A DNA stretch of 64,000 nt, taken from assembly GCA_964355675.1 (NCBI GenBank), contig CAYHEC010000022.1, forward strand, positions 1 to 64,000, in the 5' to 3' direction. A program made the position numbers and the translations under genes. This document shows, in pieces, positions 35,408 through 44,541 of this stretch. The notes under the pieces are model-generated. The model was not told where the DNA came from. It made no database searches and saw only the letters and a program-made list of their open reading frames with translations. This DNA comes from CAMBDS01 sp964355675 (GTDB taxonomy: Bacteria; Electryoneota; AABM5-125-24; Hatepunaeales; Hatepunaeaceae). The number at the start of each line of letters is the position of its first letter. The first letter of the stretch is position 1.

Positions 35408-37885
35408 ATGAAATATTTTAGGACTTACGCGCTTGGCGCGTTGCTTGTAGTGATGATCGCTTGCAGTATAGCGAATGGCGCGACGCTTCGCGGTCAAGTG
35501 GTTGACTCCGAAACAGGCAATCCTGTAGCCGACGCCAACGTAGTGGTCAAAGAAAAAGCACTCGGAGTTGCAACCGGTCTTGACGGTAAATTCTTGATCG
35601 AAGGTGTTGAAGTTAACCAGAAATATACTTTGACGATCACTCACATCAAGTATCGACTGGTAGAACGCTCCCTTAACGGGGACGAGCCTTCCGTAAAAGT
35701 CGAGCTGACTCCTGCCGGAATCGAGCAAGGCGAGGTTGTTATCTGGGCGGCAAAAAGCGGTGCAACGCCAATACCCGGGGCAACGACGAGTCTTTCGGAT
35801 GAAACGGTCAAGAATAGCAACACTGTATCAGAGCCACCTTTTCTGGCGATGAAAATTCCCAATGCGACCTTTTTTAATTGGGGGGGGCATACGCTTGGGG
35901 CAACTCATATTCGTCTTCGAGGCTTCGATTCAAATCGATTGAGCATCACAGTGAACGGGATTCCCGTCAATGACCCGGAAGACCATAATGTCTATTGGCA
36001 AGACACTCCCGACTTTCTCTCCAATACTCATGACGTTCAAGTCGAACGGGGTGTATCATCCTTTCTGACGGCTCCTTCCGGCATTGGCGGCGGTATGAAC
36101 CTATCCACCTCCGACGCTGTTGCGACCCGCCAAACCGAGTTGGGTCTCTTCTATGGTGACTATAACACCCGCCGCCGGACGTTTCTGTATCGTTCGGGGT
36201 TAGTGGACGAGAAGTATAACTTCACCGGTCGTTTCAGTCGCGCCTCTTCAGACGGCTATCGCGACCACTCTGCCGTCGATGAGTGGTCTTACTTCCTTGC
36301 CGCGACACGCTTCGAAGAAAATGCCGTTCATACGCTGAATGTTTACGGTGGTCAGGAAGTAAGCGACCTCTCCTACACAGCCATCGCTCAGTCGATCATC
36401 GACACTAACCGAACCTGGACGCCGGAAGCAAACCACGACGTCGGTTGGGACGGTGAACGGGATGACTTTCAACAGCCACATTACATTCTGCGCTCGAAGT
36501 GGCGGCTTGACCAGGCAATTGAGGTCGAAGAGGCTCTATATTGGATCGAGGGCTCGGGATACTATGAGCAGTTTCGGGTGGGCGGAGACCTTAAGGAATA
36601 TGGATTGAAATATCTTGACATCGACCATGATGGAGTTATCGATACAGTTCAAGCAGACGCTACCGACCTTATCCGACGTAAGCAAGTCGATAAAACAGAA
36701 TTTGGTTGGCTCCCAAAAATCAACTGGAAGGTCTCGCCCGAAACAGAGATCAATGCTGGGATTGAATTAAGGCTTTACACATCGGATCACACCAATCGTG
36801 TCATGTGGGCAAGAAATATTTCCGACGGGGTACCGCCTCAACACGCCTACAATACGTGGGACATGACCAAGAACTATCTTGGGTTTTCAGCAAATGTGAG
36901 CCATAAGTTGAGCCCTGATCTGACTATCAATGGCGGTGCAGAGATTCGACAGATTACCCAAAAAGTCGATCAAGACCGGATGGGTATATACCGGGGATAC
37001 AGTTTCGAGCGAACATGGACATTCGTTAATCCCCGAGCCGGGTTCAATTACGATCTAAACAAGCAAACCACTTTCTATGCTTCATTAGCAATTGGGGGAA
37101 GAGAGCCGTTCGAAGCTCAAGAGCTGAATCCAGACAATCCCAAAGATACGGTGAAGGTCGTCGATGTAGAACGGATGACCGATCTCGAAGTCGGCGTCAG
37201 GCATCGGATGGGTACGATTGAACTCGGGGCTAACTTCTACGCAATGTTCTTCACCAATGAGATTACCTATACCGGACGCTGGGATGCAACCACCGAAGAG
37301 CTCCAGTACGCCAATGCACCCACATCAAGGCACTTAGGCTTCGAGCTTGACGCCGCCTGGACAACGCCTATTGAAGGACTTAAGGTCTCAGGCGATATCG
37401 GTTTGGATCACTCGACTTTTGGCGACTTCAACTACAAGTATATCGACGACATTCTAATGGATTGGTCTCCCCTTGAGCGATCTGCCGATGTCGAAGGGAA
37501 TCCGATCCCGATGACTCCAAATTATGTCTTTAATATCCGCGGAGGATATGAAACCGGTGGACTAAACGGCGAGCTGTCGATCCACTCTGTAGGAAGACAG
37601 TACCTCGATCCGTTGGGAGATGAGCAGTGGTCGCTTGAGCCGTATTCTCTGTTGAACGCGACTCTGGGCTATCGTTTTCAAGCTCACGGGCTTGGCTTCA
37701 AGGTTTCGGTGAACGCTCTCAATTTGCTGGACACGGAGTACAATGGATTCGGCTGGACGGAAACCGTCTGGCCCAACTCGGATTCTGCTGGAAATCCACA
37801 ACCGCCGTTGACGGAGTTGTATATTCCCAAGTTCATTCCGGCGATGGGACGGATGATAATCGGTGGGTTGACGATCGAGTTGTGA
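35408..37885 (+). CDS. TonB-dependent receptor, predicted thiamin transporter
   Basis: 825 residues. Signal peptide, then a carboxypeptidase-regulatory-like domain (about 27-110; LRGQVVDSETGNPVADANVV, TGLDGKFLIEGV), a plug domain (about 120-235; THIRLRGFDSNRLSITVNGI, VQVERGVSSF) and a 22-strand barrel ending in FIPAMGRMIIGGLTIEL. The TPP riboswitch and terminator directly upstream predict that it takes up thiamin or a thiamin precursor. Thiamin receptors of this kind under THI-element control are established in Bacteroidetes. No ABC or Pnu-type inner-membrane thiamin transporter is in the window, so the second step is encoded elsewhere. Confidence 0.92.
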   Translation: MKYFRTYALGALLVVMIACSIANGATLRGQVVDSETGNPVADANVVVKEKALGVATGLDGKFLIEGVEVNQKYTLTITHIKYRLVERSLNGDEPSVKVELTPAGIEQGEVVIWAAKSGATPIPGATTSLSDETVKNSNTVSEPPFLAMKIPNATFFNWGGHTLGATHIRLRGFDSNRLSITVNGIPVNDPEDHNVYWQDTPDFLSNTHDVQVERGVSSFLTAPSGIGGGMNLSTSDAVATRQTELGLFYGDYNTRRRTFLYRSGLVDEKYNFTGRFSRASSDGYRDHSAVDEWSYFLAATRFEENAVHTLNVYGGQEVSDLSYTAIAQSIIDTNRTWTPEANHDVGWDGERDDFQQPHYILRSKWRLDQAIEVEEALYWIEGSGYYEQFRVGGDLKEYGLKYLDIDHDGVIDTVQADATDLIRRKQVDKTEFGWLPKINWKVSPETEINAGIELRLYTSDHTNRVMWARNISDGVPPQHAYNTWDMTKNYLGFSANVSHKLSPDLTINGGAEIRQITQKVDQDRMGIYRGYSFERTWTFVNPRAGFNYDLNKQTTFYASLAIGGREPFEAQELNPDNPKDTVKVVDVERMTDLEVGVRHRMGTIELGANFYAMFFTNEITYTGRWDATTEELQYANAPTSRHLGFELDAAWTTPIEGLKVSGDIGLDHSTFGDFNYKYIDDILMDWSPLERSADVEGNPIPMTPNYVFNIRGGYETGGLNGELSIHSVGRQYLDPLGDEQWSLEPYSLLNATLGYRFQAHGLGFKVSVNALNLLDTEYNGFGWTETVWPNSDSAGNPQPPLTELYIPKFIPAMGRMIIGGLTIEL

Positions 37886-37899
37886 GGGAAGTTGAAATT

Positions 37900-38050
37900 G
37901 CCGCAGGGTGTCACACCCTGCGGCATGGCAAATGGCTTGGGACAGGGTGAGGACACCCTGTCCCAACTCAACGAAGCGTGTAGCCCGTCCAGCTTTGCTG
38001 GGCGGGTTTCATTTAGAGACAAAACTGCCGACCGTGGCGGGTCGGCAGTG
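37900..38050. repeat. Four different palindromes in a row
   Basis: GCCGCAGGGTG...CACCCTGCGGC (37900-37924), TTGGGACAGGGTG/CACCCTGTCCCAA (37937-37966), TAGCCCGTCCAGCTTTGCTG (37981; the family at 49,052) and ACTGCCGACC...GGTCGGCAGT (38024-38049; the family at 28,388). The convergent gene ends (receptor and htpX) may use them as terminators. Confidence 0.85.
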
Positions 38051-38074
38051 GAAATTCCTTGCACTGAGCACTTC

Positions 38075-39163
38075 CTACAACATTCCTCTTAACATCTTGA
38101 TCCTCGCTTCCATCGGGGGATGGGTGCTCATCAGCGCTGACGAGCGCATCTTGAACTTCCTGAACGGATTGGCGATGTAGAGATGCTGGGTGGCTTTGGA
38201 AGCCCCAATCAGCATGTCAGCGGCTTCGTAGCCGTCTATCCTTTCGAGCGCCGAGGCTAATCCACCCGGGTTGCGGGTCAGCTCAACAGCCGAGGCGTCA
38301 GCGAGGAACTCTCGTTTTCTTGACACTGCCATCTGCAACAACATAGCGAAGATCGGTGCGAGGATGATGAAGGCCAGTGCGAGTATCGCCAGCGCCCCGC
38401 CGCCGCCTTTGCTATCGCTGTCCCGGCTTCGCCTGCCACCACCCCACCACAGACCTCTGCCGAAAATGTCTCCGATCAGCACCACTGCTCCGACAATTGC
38501 CGCGACAAGCATCATGTAGCGGATGTCGAAATTGCGAATATGGCTCATCTCATGAGCAATAACGCCTTGCATTTCTTCACGATTCAACTTTTCTATCAGC
38601 CCCCGAGTGAGGGCGATAGAGGCGTGTTCGGGGTCGCGGCCCGTAGCGAAGGCATTAGGTACTGGAGATTCGACAATGAACACTTGTGGCATTGGAAGTC
38701 CGGCGGCAATGGCCATCTCTTCGACGAGATTGACAATCTGACGGTCGTTGACATTGACAGCAGGAAGCGCTGACGATACCCCCAACACAGCCTTGTCCCC
38801 ACTCGTGAATGCCCAGATGATGACTCCGGCGCCGACGATTGCCCCGACGCCTAATCCTATATCCGGGTACCCGTAGTAGTATCCGAACGCCCAACATAGC
38901 CCTAATAGCAGACCAAAGCAGATTACTAAGAGAAAAGCAGAGTCTCGTTTATTCGACGCAATTTCGGCGGCGAAGTCACGGCGCTGAGGTATGATCTCAC
39001 CCGTTTCATCCCGGCGAATCGAGACTGTTTGGGAAGCAAGCGAGGCGACTCCGGATGCGGCAATAAATGGCAAGCCGCAGAGATTGCAACGGTTCGCGCC
39101 AGGGCGGTTCTCATAGCCGCAGGAAGGGCAGGGGGACGCTGGATTATTTGGGGTTGAAGGCAA
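38075..39163 (-). CDS. htpX: HtpX-like M48 membrane metalloprotease with N-terminal zinc ribbon
   Basis: 362 residues. Degrades misfolded membrane proteins at the inner membrane. The N-terminus is a zinc ribbon (CPSCGYEN and CNLCG, residues 13-31), an addition to the basic HtpX. Two transmembrane helices follow (about 75-125). The zinc site is HEMSH, with a downstream glutamate in REFLADASAVEL, and two more hydrophobic segments lie between (about 205-270). A TTG start at 39163 is needed to include the ribbon. HtpX genes often sit next to lemA, as here, but a DNA methyltransferase gene lies between them, 11 nt upstream of this start. Confidence 0.92.
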   Translation of the reverse strand: MPSTPNNPASPCPSCGYENRPGANRCNLCGLPFIAASGVASLASQTVSIRRDETGEIIPQRRDFAAEIASNKRDSAFLLVICFGLLLGLCWAFGYYYGYPDIGLGVGAIVGAGVIIWAFTSGDKAVLGVSSALPAVNVNDRQIVNLVEEMAIAAGLPMPQVFIVESPVPNAFATGRDPEHASIALTRGLIEKLNREEMQGVIAHEMSHIRNFDIRYMMLVAAIVGAVVLIGDIFGRGLWWGGGRRSRDSDSKGGGGALAILALAFIILAPIFAMLLQMAVSRKREFLADASAVELTRNPGGLASALERIDGYEAADMLIGASKATQHLYIANPFRKFKMRSSALMSTHPPMEARIKMLRGML

Positions 39164-39174
39164 GTCTTCTACTA

Positions 39175-40785
39175 TTAAATTCCAGGTAATTTTGGATGCT
39201 TCTCTCGCTCCCGAATAATCCGCTTTGCGTCTTTCAGCGTACCGCTCGTGTCGGGCAGCTTGGGACGCTTGCCTTCAAAGAAATCCTTAATAGTGAAGAT
39301 TTGGAGAACCGGATAACTGGCTTGACCGCCGGGGAGTTTCCAGAAACCGAACTCAGCGGCAATCGAAAGCATCCCTTTGGTTGGTTCTTCAAGTGCAATC
39401 AGAACGCCCAGCGGAGCCTTATCCCGATCCATTACCTGCTTCAGGTTGCGGATGTCCTTCGGTTGGTAACCTCCGCTCTTGACTTCGACGATGATGCGGT
39501 GATGAGTCCCCTCGTAATCTTTGAAAAAGAGAAGCCCATCGATACCGGTGTCACCGCCCCCGGTGCTCTTGAACGGCTGGGCTCCGATGAGCGAACCTGC
39601 CCAACTTTCAAATTGAAATCGTTTATTGGATATTGCCAACTGAATCGCGTCTTCGACCGAGCGAGGAACACCAGTTTCAAGGTATTTAATCCCCGGATAC
39701 TGGTCACTCAACCGTTTCTTTACCAAGCCTATAGCGTAATAGGTGACATCGATTCCAATCCACTTACGCCCTAATTTCTCTGCGGCGATGACAGCCGTTC
39801 CACATCCACAGAACGGATCAAGGACAACTGCACCCGGATCGGAGGATGCCTGAATGATTCTCTCCAAGAGTGCGACAGGTTTTTGAGTGGGATAGCCTAA
39901 CGCTTCTTTAGAAGGAACCGGACGTATATCTGTCCAAATGTCTTGGAGTTTCACACCCTGCATTTCATCAAGATAGCGAATGTATCGAACACCTCCTGTC
40001 TTCATATAATGCAAACGTCCATCATCATCAAGTCTCTCCATCTCATCCTTAGCGTAAATCCAACAACGGTTTGGACCAGGTTTGTACCCTTTCCATTCAT
40101 AAATCTGTCCTTTTGAAGCGCGCTGCATGGGAGCTGTTATATTATCAAGTCCATACCTTCTACCGTTCTCATCTATAAGTCCATAAAAATCTTTCAAATA
40201 AGATTCATCGTATGCAGTATAAAGTTGGTTCCAGACGCTCTTAGGAGAATTGGCATAGAAAAAAATCGTGTCATGGATTGCCCCGCATTTCTTCTGGACG
40301 TTCCCATGCGAGCTTGTTCGTTTCCAGATGATCTCGTTGCGAAAGTTCTCTATTCCGAAGATCTGATCGAGGACTATCTTGAGATAATGACTGGCTGTCG
40401 GATCGCAATGTAGGTAGAGCGAACCACTCTCTTTCAAGACCCTTCGAAGTTCGACAAGCCGGATCGCCATCATCGTCAAATATGCCATCAAGTCGGAGAG
40501 TTTCATGAACGACTTGAAGGCTTGCATCGTCGTTTTCAACTGCAACGGAACCTGAGGCATCGACATCAAGTCGTCGAAGGCTTGGGCTGTCTCTTGCGAC
40601 CAAGTCCAAGTGTCCTCAAAGGCTTCGATCTGGGACGCTGCCTGCTTGCCAGTTTTGTCCTTGAAGATGATGTTATAGGCTCGCCTGCTGTTGAACGGTG
40701 GATCCAAATAGATCAGATCGACCGACTCATCAGGTAGGTTATTTCTCAATACGTCGAGATTATCGCCGTAGTAAAGTTCGTTCAT
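39175..40785 (-). CDS. DNA methyltransferase fused to a PD-(D/E)XK nuclease-like domain (copy 1)
   Basis: 536 residues from the ATG at 40785 (MNELYYGDNLDVLR, matching the start of copy 2 at 44542). Beta-class N6-adenine/N4-cytosine methyltransferase: motif IV LDPPFNS near residue 27, then GYPTQKPVALLERI (motif X) and LDPFCGCGTAVIAAE (motif I). The C-terminal 150 residues look like an Mrr-type nuclease fold, with GIDG near 410 and VEVKSG near 434, matching the D...ExK core. If both domains are active, this is a single-chain modification/restriction enzyme; if not, the tail may only bind DNA. It splits lemA from htpX on the same strand. Heptamer repeats lie 45 nt upstream. Confidence 0.85.
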   Translation of the reverse strand: MNELYYGDNLDVLRNNLPDESVDLIYLDPPFNSRRAYNIIFKDKTGKQAASQIEAFEDTWTWSQETAQAFDDLMSMPQVPLQLKTTMQAFKSFMKLSDLMAYLTMMAIRLVELRRVLKESGSLYLHCDPTASHYLKIVLDQIFGIENFRNEIIWKRTSSHGNVQKKCGAIHDTIFFYANSPKSVWNQLYTAYDESYLKDFYGLIDENGRRYGLDNITAPMQRASKGQIYEWKGYKPGPNRCWIYAKDEMERLDDDGRLHYMKTGGVRYIRYLDEMQGVKLQDIWTDIRPVPSKEALGYPTQKPVALLERIIQASSDPGAVVLDPFCGCGTAVIAAEKLGRKWIGIDVTYYAIGLVKKRLSDQYPGIKYLETGVPRSVEDAIQLAISNKRFQFESWAGSLIGAQPFKSTGGGDTGIDGLLFFKDYEGTHHRIIVEVKSGGYQPKDIRNLKQVMDRDKAPLGVLIALEEPTKGMLSIAAEFGFWKLPGGQASYPVLQIFTIKDFFEGKRPKLPDTSGTLKDAKRIIREREKHPKLPGI

Positions 40786-40829
40786 GGAACTTGTTCTCTT
40801 TTCCAAATTCAATTCTCTTGAGTCCTGAG

Positions 40830-40857
40830 CCTTGAGCCTTGAGCCTTGAGCCTTGAG
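40830..40857. repeat. Heptanucleotide tandem repeat (CCTTGAG, 4 copies)
   Basis: Four exact copies of CCTTGAG, flanked by degenerate copies (CTCTTGAG, CCTGAG). It lies between lemA and the methyltransferase start, so slippage would change the leader of the methyltransferase gene. Confidence 0.9.
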
Positions 40858-40866
40858 CCAAGCCTG

Positions 40867-41418
40867 CTATCTCAACCTCACCTTCACCGGTTCTTTTTCC
40901 ACCTCGGCGACTTCGTAATAGGCTTCTTGTTTGAAGTTGAGCATTCCGGCGATGATGTTCGAGGGGAAGACTTCAATCGCGTTGTTGAGCCGCATTGCGG
41001 AGTCATTATAGTACTGTCGTGCAAAGGCGATCTTGTTTTCAGTGCTGGTCAGCTCTTCCTGAAGAGCCATCACATTCTGGTTAGCTTTCAGGTCTGGATA
41101 GGCTTCCATGACCGCGAAGAGGCTCTTCAGCGCCCCGGTAAGCTGGTTCTCTGCGGCGGCGACAGCGGCAGTACCTTGCGCGCCGAGGGCGGTTCCACGA
41201 GCCTTGATGACCTTTTCGAGCGTTTCCTGCTCGTAAGCCATGTAGTCCTTGACAACCTCGACCAAATTCGGGATCAGGTCGTGGCGGCGTTTGAGCTGTA
41301 CGTCGATCTGTGCCCAGGCATTGCGGACGGCGTTGCGAATTTTAATTAAGCCGTTGTAAAGACCTATGATCCAGAAGACTATGATCGCCGCGATGGTGAG
41401 CGCGATGATAAATACCAT
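40867..41418 (-). CDS. lemA: LemA family protein
   Basis: 183 residues from the ATG at 41418, which has GGGGG 7 nt upstream; the longer frame adds a tail unlike the family. An N-terminal transmembrane helix (IIALTIAAIIVFWIIGLYN) is followed by the family core: NAWAQIDVQLKRRHDLIPNL, VVKDYMAYEQETLEKV, and the late block ENKIAFARQYYNDSAMRLNN, IEVFPSNIIAG. LemA proteins are helical membrane-anchored factors commonly paired with HtpX. The exact role is unsettled; a link to the protease or to envelope quality control is likely. Confidence 0.93.
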   Translation of the reverse strand: MVFIIALTIAAIIVFWIIGLYNGLIKIRNAVRNAWAQIDVQLKRRHDLIPNLVEVVKDYMAYEQETLEKVIKARGTALGAQGTAAVAAAENQLTGALKSLFAVMEAYPDLKANQNVMALQEELTSTENKIAFARQYYNDSAMRLNNAIEVFPSNIIAGMLNFKQEAYYEVAEVEKEPVKVRLR

Positions 41419-41565
41419 TGAAAAACCCCCTTTTGAGTTGAAAGTTTGATACTGCAAGATAATAAACTTTTAAGAGAATGGAAAGATAGGTGAAGGACAA
41501 AACTCTTGCATTTGTTTCATTTCTACTGCACATTAAGGCACAATAGATAGAATTCGTCAGGGTAT

Positions 41566-41583
41566 CGGCGACTATAGTCGCCG
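41566..41583. repeat. Perfect 18-bp palindrome
   Basis: CGGCGACTATAGTCGCCG is fully self-complementary and lies 150 nt upstream of lemA. Its GGCGA ends resemble the family at 30,603. Confidence 0.7.
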
Positions 41584-41650
41584 TCCTTTTTAATATAATC
41601 TAAACTAGCGACTAATGGCAGTTGACTAAATAACTTAACAAACGCGACAA

Positions 41651-41882
41651 CCTCATGGGGGGCGGACACTCTTGTCCGCCCTCTGAAAAGTAAAATTTAC
41701 CACAGGGCGGACAAGAGTGAGTTCGTTGATTTATTCAAAATTCACTTAGATCTGTTCAGGCGGACGTCCTCGTCCGCCCGAACTTAGTGCTTGTTTGTCG
41801 GCGGACGAGGACGTCCGCCTGAACAAAATCAGTATCTTCTCGAATAAATCAACGAACTCAAGAGTGTCCGCCCTCCATGAGG
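41651..41882. repeat. Three-layer nested palindromic element, 232 bp
   Basis: Layer 1: 24-bp arms at 41651-41674 and 41859-41882 (one mismatch), beginning CCTCATGG. Layer 2: 18-bp exact arms GAGTTCGTTGATTTATTC (41719-41736) and its complement (41842-41859). Layer 3: 26-bp exact arms at 41753-41778 and 41800-41825, each itself containing the palindrome GGCGGACGTCCTCGTCCGCC. The whole could extrude as a long cruciform. No gene lies in 41,419-41,940. Confidence 0.92.
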
Positions 41883-41940
41883 TGGCTTGAGCGTTAAAAT
41901 AATAGATCAACTGCTATGAGTCGCCGCTACCAAACCTTTT

Positions 41941-42954
41941 ATGTCCACATTTTCCATCGAAACTCGGTCGCTGAGACGCGTCTTCAATCTCGACCGGATG
42001 GCGCGAAAAAGAGGTGAGAAACAGCTCGTCGCGCTCGAAGACATCAGCCTGCAGGTCCGCCCCGGCGAACTGTTCGGCTTGCTTGGCCCTAACGGAGCCG
42101 GTAAGACGACTACCATTCGTATTCTCTGTACGTTGCTCTCACCAACCTCTGGTCAGGCCCTGATTGAGGGACTTGACGTAGAGAAAGACGTTTGGCGGGT
42201 GCGCCGGATTATCAACTCCGTCTCCGGCGGCGATAGCTGTGGCTATGGGGTGCTGACTTCACGTGAAAACCTCAGGCTCTTCACGGAGCTTTACGGTATT
42301 CCCTGGAAGGTCGCCGCGCCACGCGTCGATGAGATGCTGAAGGTTGTTGGCCTCGATAAGTTCGACGGCGTCCGCACTAACAAACTCTCGACCGGCTGGC
42401 GTCAAAGACTCAATTTTGCGCGAGGCTTCACAACCGACCCAAAGGTACTCTTCCTTGATGAACCGACTGTCGGTCTGGACGTGACTTCGGCGCTGAATGT
42501 GAGGCGTTTTGTGAAAACGTGGATGGCTGAGCACACCGACTCGACGATTCTGCTGACGACGCACTACATGGCTGAAGCCGACGAGATGTGCGACCGTCTG
42601 GCGATCATCGATCATGGAAAGGTGCAGGCTTGCGATACTCCGGCAAATCTCAAGCGAATGGTTCAGAAGGAGACCGCCCTCGAGTTGACGCTTGACGGAA
42701 CACAACCGGCTCCAGATGACTGGAAATTGCTTCCCGGTGTCGTGAGGTTGTCGCATACCGTCGATGCTGTTGCCCAAACAACCAGCGTTCATGCGTTGCT
42801 TGCAACACCTGATGCGTCGGGCGAACTTATTCGTGCAGTTGCATCAGGCGGAAGAAGGCTGGTTGATTTAAGGACGGTTCAACCGACCTTGGAAGATGTC
42901 TTCCTGAAACTTACCGGAAGAAGGTTGGGAGAAGAAGAAAAAGAGGAAAGCTGA
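41941..42954 (+). CDS. ABC-2-type transporter ATP-binding protein (DrrA/NatA-like)
   Basis: 337 residues. Walker A is GLLGPNGAGKTTTIRIL and Walker B is VLFLDEPTVGLD, with the H-loop TILLTTHYMAE. The signature motif is LSTGWRQRL instead of LSGGQ, which is seen in the DrrA/NodI-like branch. The C-terminal DUF4162-like part (PTLEDVFLKLTGR) fits drug or lipid efflux ATPases. Such proteins need a separate ABC-2 permease. None follows (tig is next), so it is an orphan here or its partner is elsewhere. No ribosome site precedes the ATG. Confidence 0.88.
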   Translation: MSTFSIETRSLRRVFNLDRMARKRGEKQLVALEDISLQVRPGELFGLLGPNGAGKTTTIRILCTLLSPTSGQALIEGLDVEKDVWRVRRIINSVSGGDSCGYGVLTSRENLRLFTELYGIPWKVAAPRVDEMLKVVGLDKFDGVRTNKLSTGWRQRLNFARGFTTDPKVLFLDEPTVGLDVTSALNVRRFVKTWMAEHTDSTILLTTHYMAEADEMCDRLAIIDHGKVQACDTPANLKRMVQKETALELTLDGTQPAPDDWKLLPGVVRLSHTVDAVAQTTSVHALLATPDASGELIRAVASGGRRLVDLRTVQPTLEDVFLKLTGRRLGEEEKEES

Positions 42955-42957
42955 GAA

Positions 42958-43030
42958 AGGGCGATGGCAAGCATCGCCCGTACGGGCGAACCTCGCGTTC
43001 GCCCCTTGTCCAAGGTGACAGGCGTCCTCG
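42958..43030. repeat. Palindrome pair
   Basis: GGGCGATGGCAAGCATCGCCC and GGGCGAACCTCGCGTTCGCCC stand side by side directly after the ABC ATPase stop. A GGTGACAGGCGTCCTCGCCTG stretch follows. Confidence 0.75.
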
Positions 43031-43074
43031 CCTGTTTCAGTGCTAAAGCTCTGAACTCTGTCGTCTCCCCGTAT

Positions 43075-43102
43075 CTTTCAACTTTCAACTTTCAACTTTC
43101 AA
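43075..43102. repeat. Heptanucleotide tandem repeat (CTTTCAA, 4 copies)
   Basis: Four exact copies of CTTTCAA about 100 nt upstream of tig. Same unit length as the tracts at 2705 and 40,830. Confidence 0.9.
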
Positions 43103-43199
43103 CCAAACTCTCGCAATTCCTTCCCAAATTCCGTATCTTATTCGGTCAATCATTACCGCCTATCCAAAGCGGATTTCCTCGTATCACAACGTAAATTCA

Positions 43200-44540
43200 A
43201 TGAACATCCAGACCGAAATTACACCCGACCGCGACGTCACTCTAACGATAGAAATTCCCGCCGAAGAGCCCACCGCCAAGCTAATGGAGGCTTTCCAGCT
43301 TTTCCAGCGCCGCGCCAACATCCCCGGCTTCCGTCCCGGCAAAGCTCCAATGGACATGATCCGCAAGCGCTACGGCAAGGATATCATCGGCGAAACCATC
43401 GATGATCTCACCCGCGACGCATTGAACAAAGCGCTTGAACAAGAGAAGCTTGACCCAGCGGGAAGAATATTGATCGATCATCAAGAATTTGGCGAAAGCA
43501 AGCCGCTAAGGTTTACCGCCAAATTCCCTTTGCGTCCGGAACCGCATCTTACTGTCCATAAAGGGCTCCGCCTCTTGATCAGCGGCGCTGATGTCTCAGA
43601 CAGTGATGTCGATGGACAAATCGAAGCGCTCCGCCAGAGGCACGCTCATCTGCAATCAATCGACACACCCGCCCCCGCAAGCGCTGTTTTGACAGTCAAG
43701 GTGCATGAGGTTCATCCTTCGGGGCTCGAGTTGATCGGCAGGAAGGTTGAGGAGAAGCAGATCGAGATTGGTGCGGATACTCTTGGCGCGGGTTCAGACG
43801 AGCAATTGATCGGGATCAAAGCGGGCGAGACACGAGTAATCCGCGTACGAAGCGATATTTCGGGTGTGATTGGCGCACCGACTTCGGGGACAATAATAAC
43901 TCCTCAGGAAGCGGCCGTGCAGAATGGACAGCGTGAGGCATTTACCTCGTATTCTGTCGAAGCTCTCCGCGTCGAAGTGCCTCATATCCATGAGCTTGAC
44001 GATGAGTTTGCCCAGCACATAGTCCCCGGACTGAAAACAGTTGAAGATTTGAAGAATTATACTCGGTCGATGCTGATGAGTTATGTCGCAATGGGAACTC
44101 AGCGGCAGTTAGAATCGGCGATTGTGCAAAGGATGGTAGAGGACAATCCCTTTCCGGTTCCGAGAATGATAATCGAGGGGACATTGACCGATATTGCCAC
44201 TGAGATGAAGCTCAAGGGCGACGATGTGAAGAAATTCATTGAGGAGCACCTCCACGAAGCCGAGCGCGACTACCGCTGGGTGTTACTCCGCGACGAGGTT
44301 GCGACGGCCGAGATCATCGAGGTTTCCGACGAGGAGTTTGAGTTGGAACTTCAGCGGATGGCTGAGATGTCCGGCGAGACTTTGGCGGCGGTAAAGATGC
44401 GCTATGCCGGTGAGGATAAGATGGATCGGCTGAGGGGGCGGCTCTTCGAGCAGAGAGTCCTGCAATTCCTTGCCGAGAACGCTGAGATCGAACGACGGAA
44501 GATGGATATGAGGGAATTTCTCAGGATGGCGGAGGGGTAG
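43200..44540 (+). CDS. tig: Trigger factor
   Basis: 446 residues. Ribosome-bound chaperone and prolyl isomerase that meets nascent chains. The N-terminal ribosome-binding domain has the signature GFRPGKAPMDMIRKRYG (canonical GFRxGKxP loop). The FKBP-like middle domain is weakly conserved (about 150-245), and the C-terminal helical arms are long and charged (about 250-446). As in many bacteria it heads a tig-clpP-clpX cluster, but here a methyltransferase gene starts 1 nt after its stop. No ribosome site is seen before the ATG. Confidence 0.93.
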   Translation: MNIQTEITPDRDVTLTIEIPAEEPTAKLMEAFQLFQRRANIPGFRPGKAPMDMIRKRYGKDIIGETIDDLTRDALNKALEQEKLDPAGRILIDHQEFGESKPLRFTAKFPLRPEPHLTVHKGLRLLISGADVSDSDVDGQIEALRQRHAHLQSIDTPAPASAVLTVKVHEVHPSGLELIGRKVEEKQIEIGADTLGAGSDEQLIGIKAGETRVIRVRSDISGVIGAPTSGTIITPQEAAVQNGQREAFTSYSVEALRVEVPHIHELDDEFAQHIVPGLKTVEDLKNYTRSMLMSYVAMGTQRQLESAIVQRMVEDNPFPVPRMIIEGTLTDIATEMKLKGDDVKKFIEEHLHEAERDYRWVLLRDEVATAEIIEVSDEEFELELQRMAEMSGETLAAVKMRYAGEDKMDRLRGRLFEQRVLQFLAENAEIERRKMDMREFLRMAEG

Positions 44541-44541
44541 C

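Noticed and set aside
39196..39774. 192-residue plus-strand frame
   Set aside because: Antisense to the methyltransferase gene, which has clear motifs.
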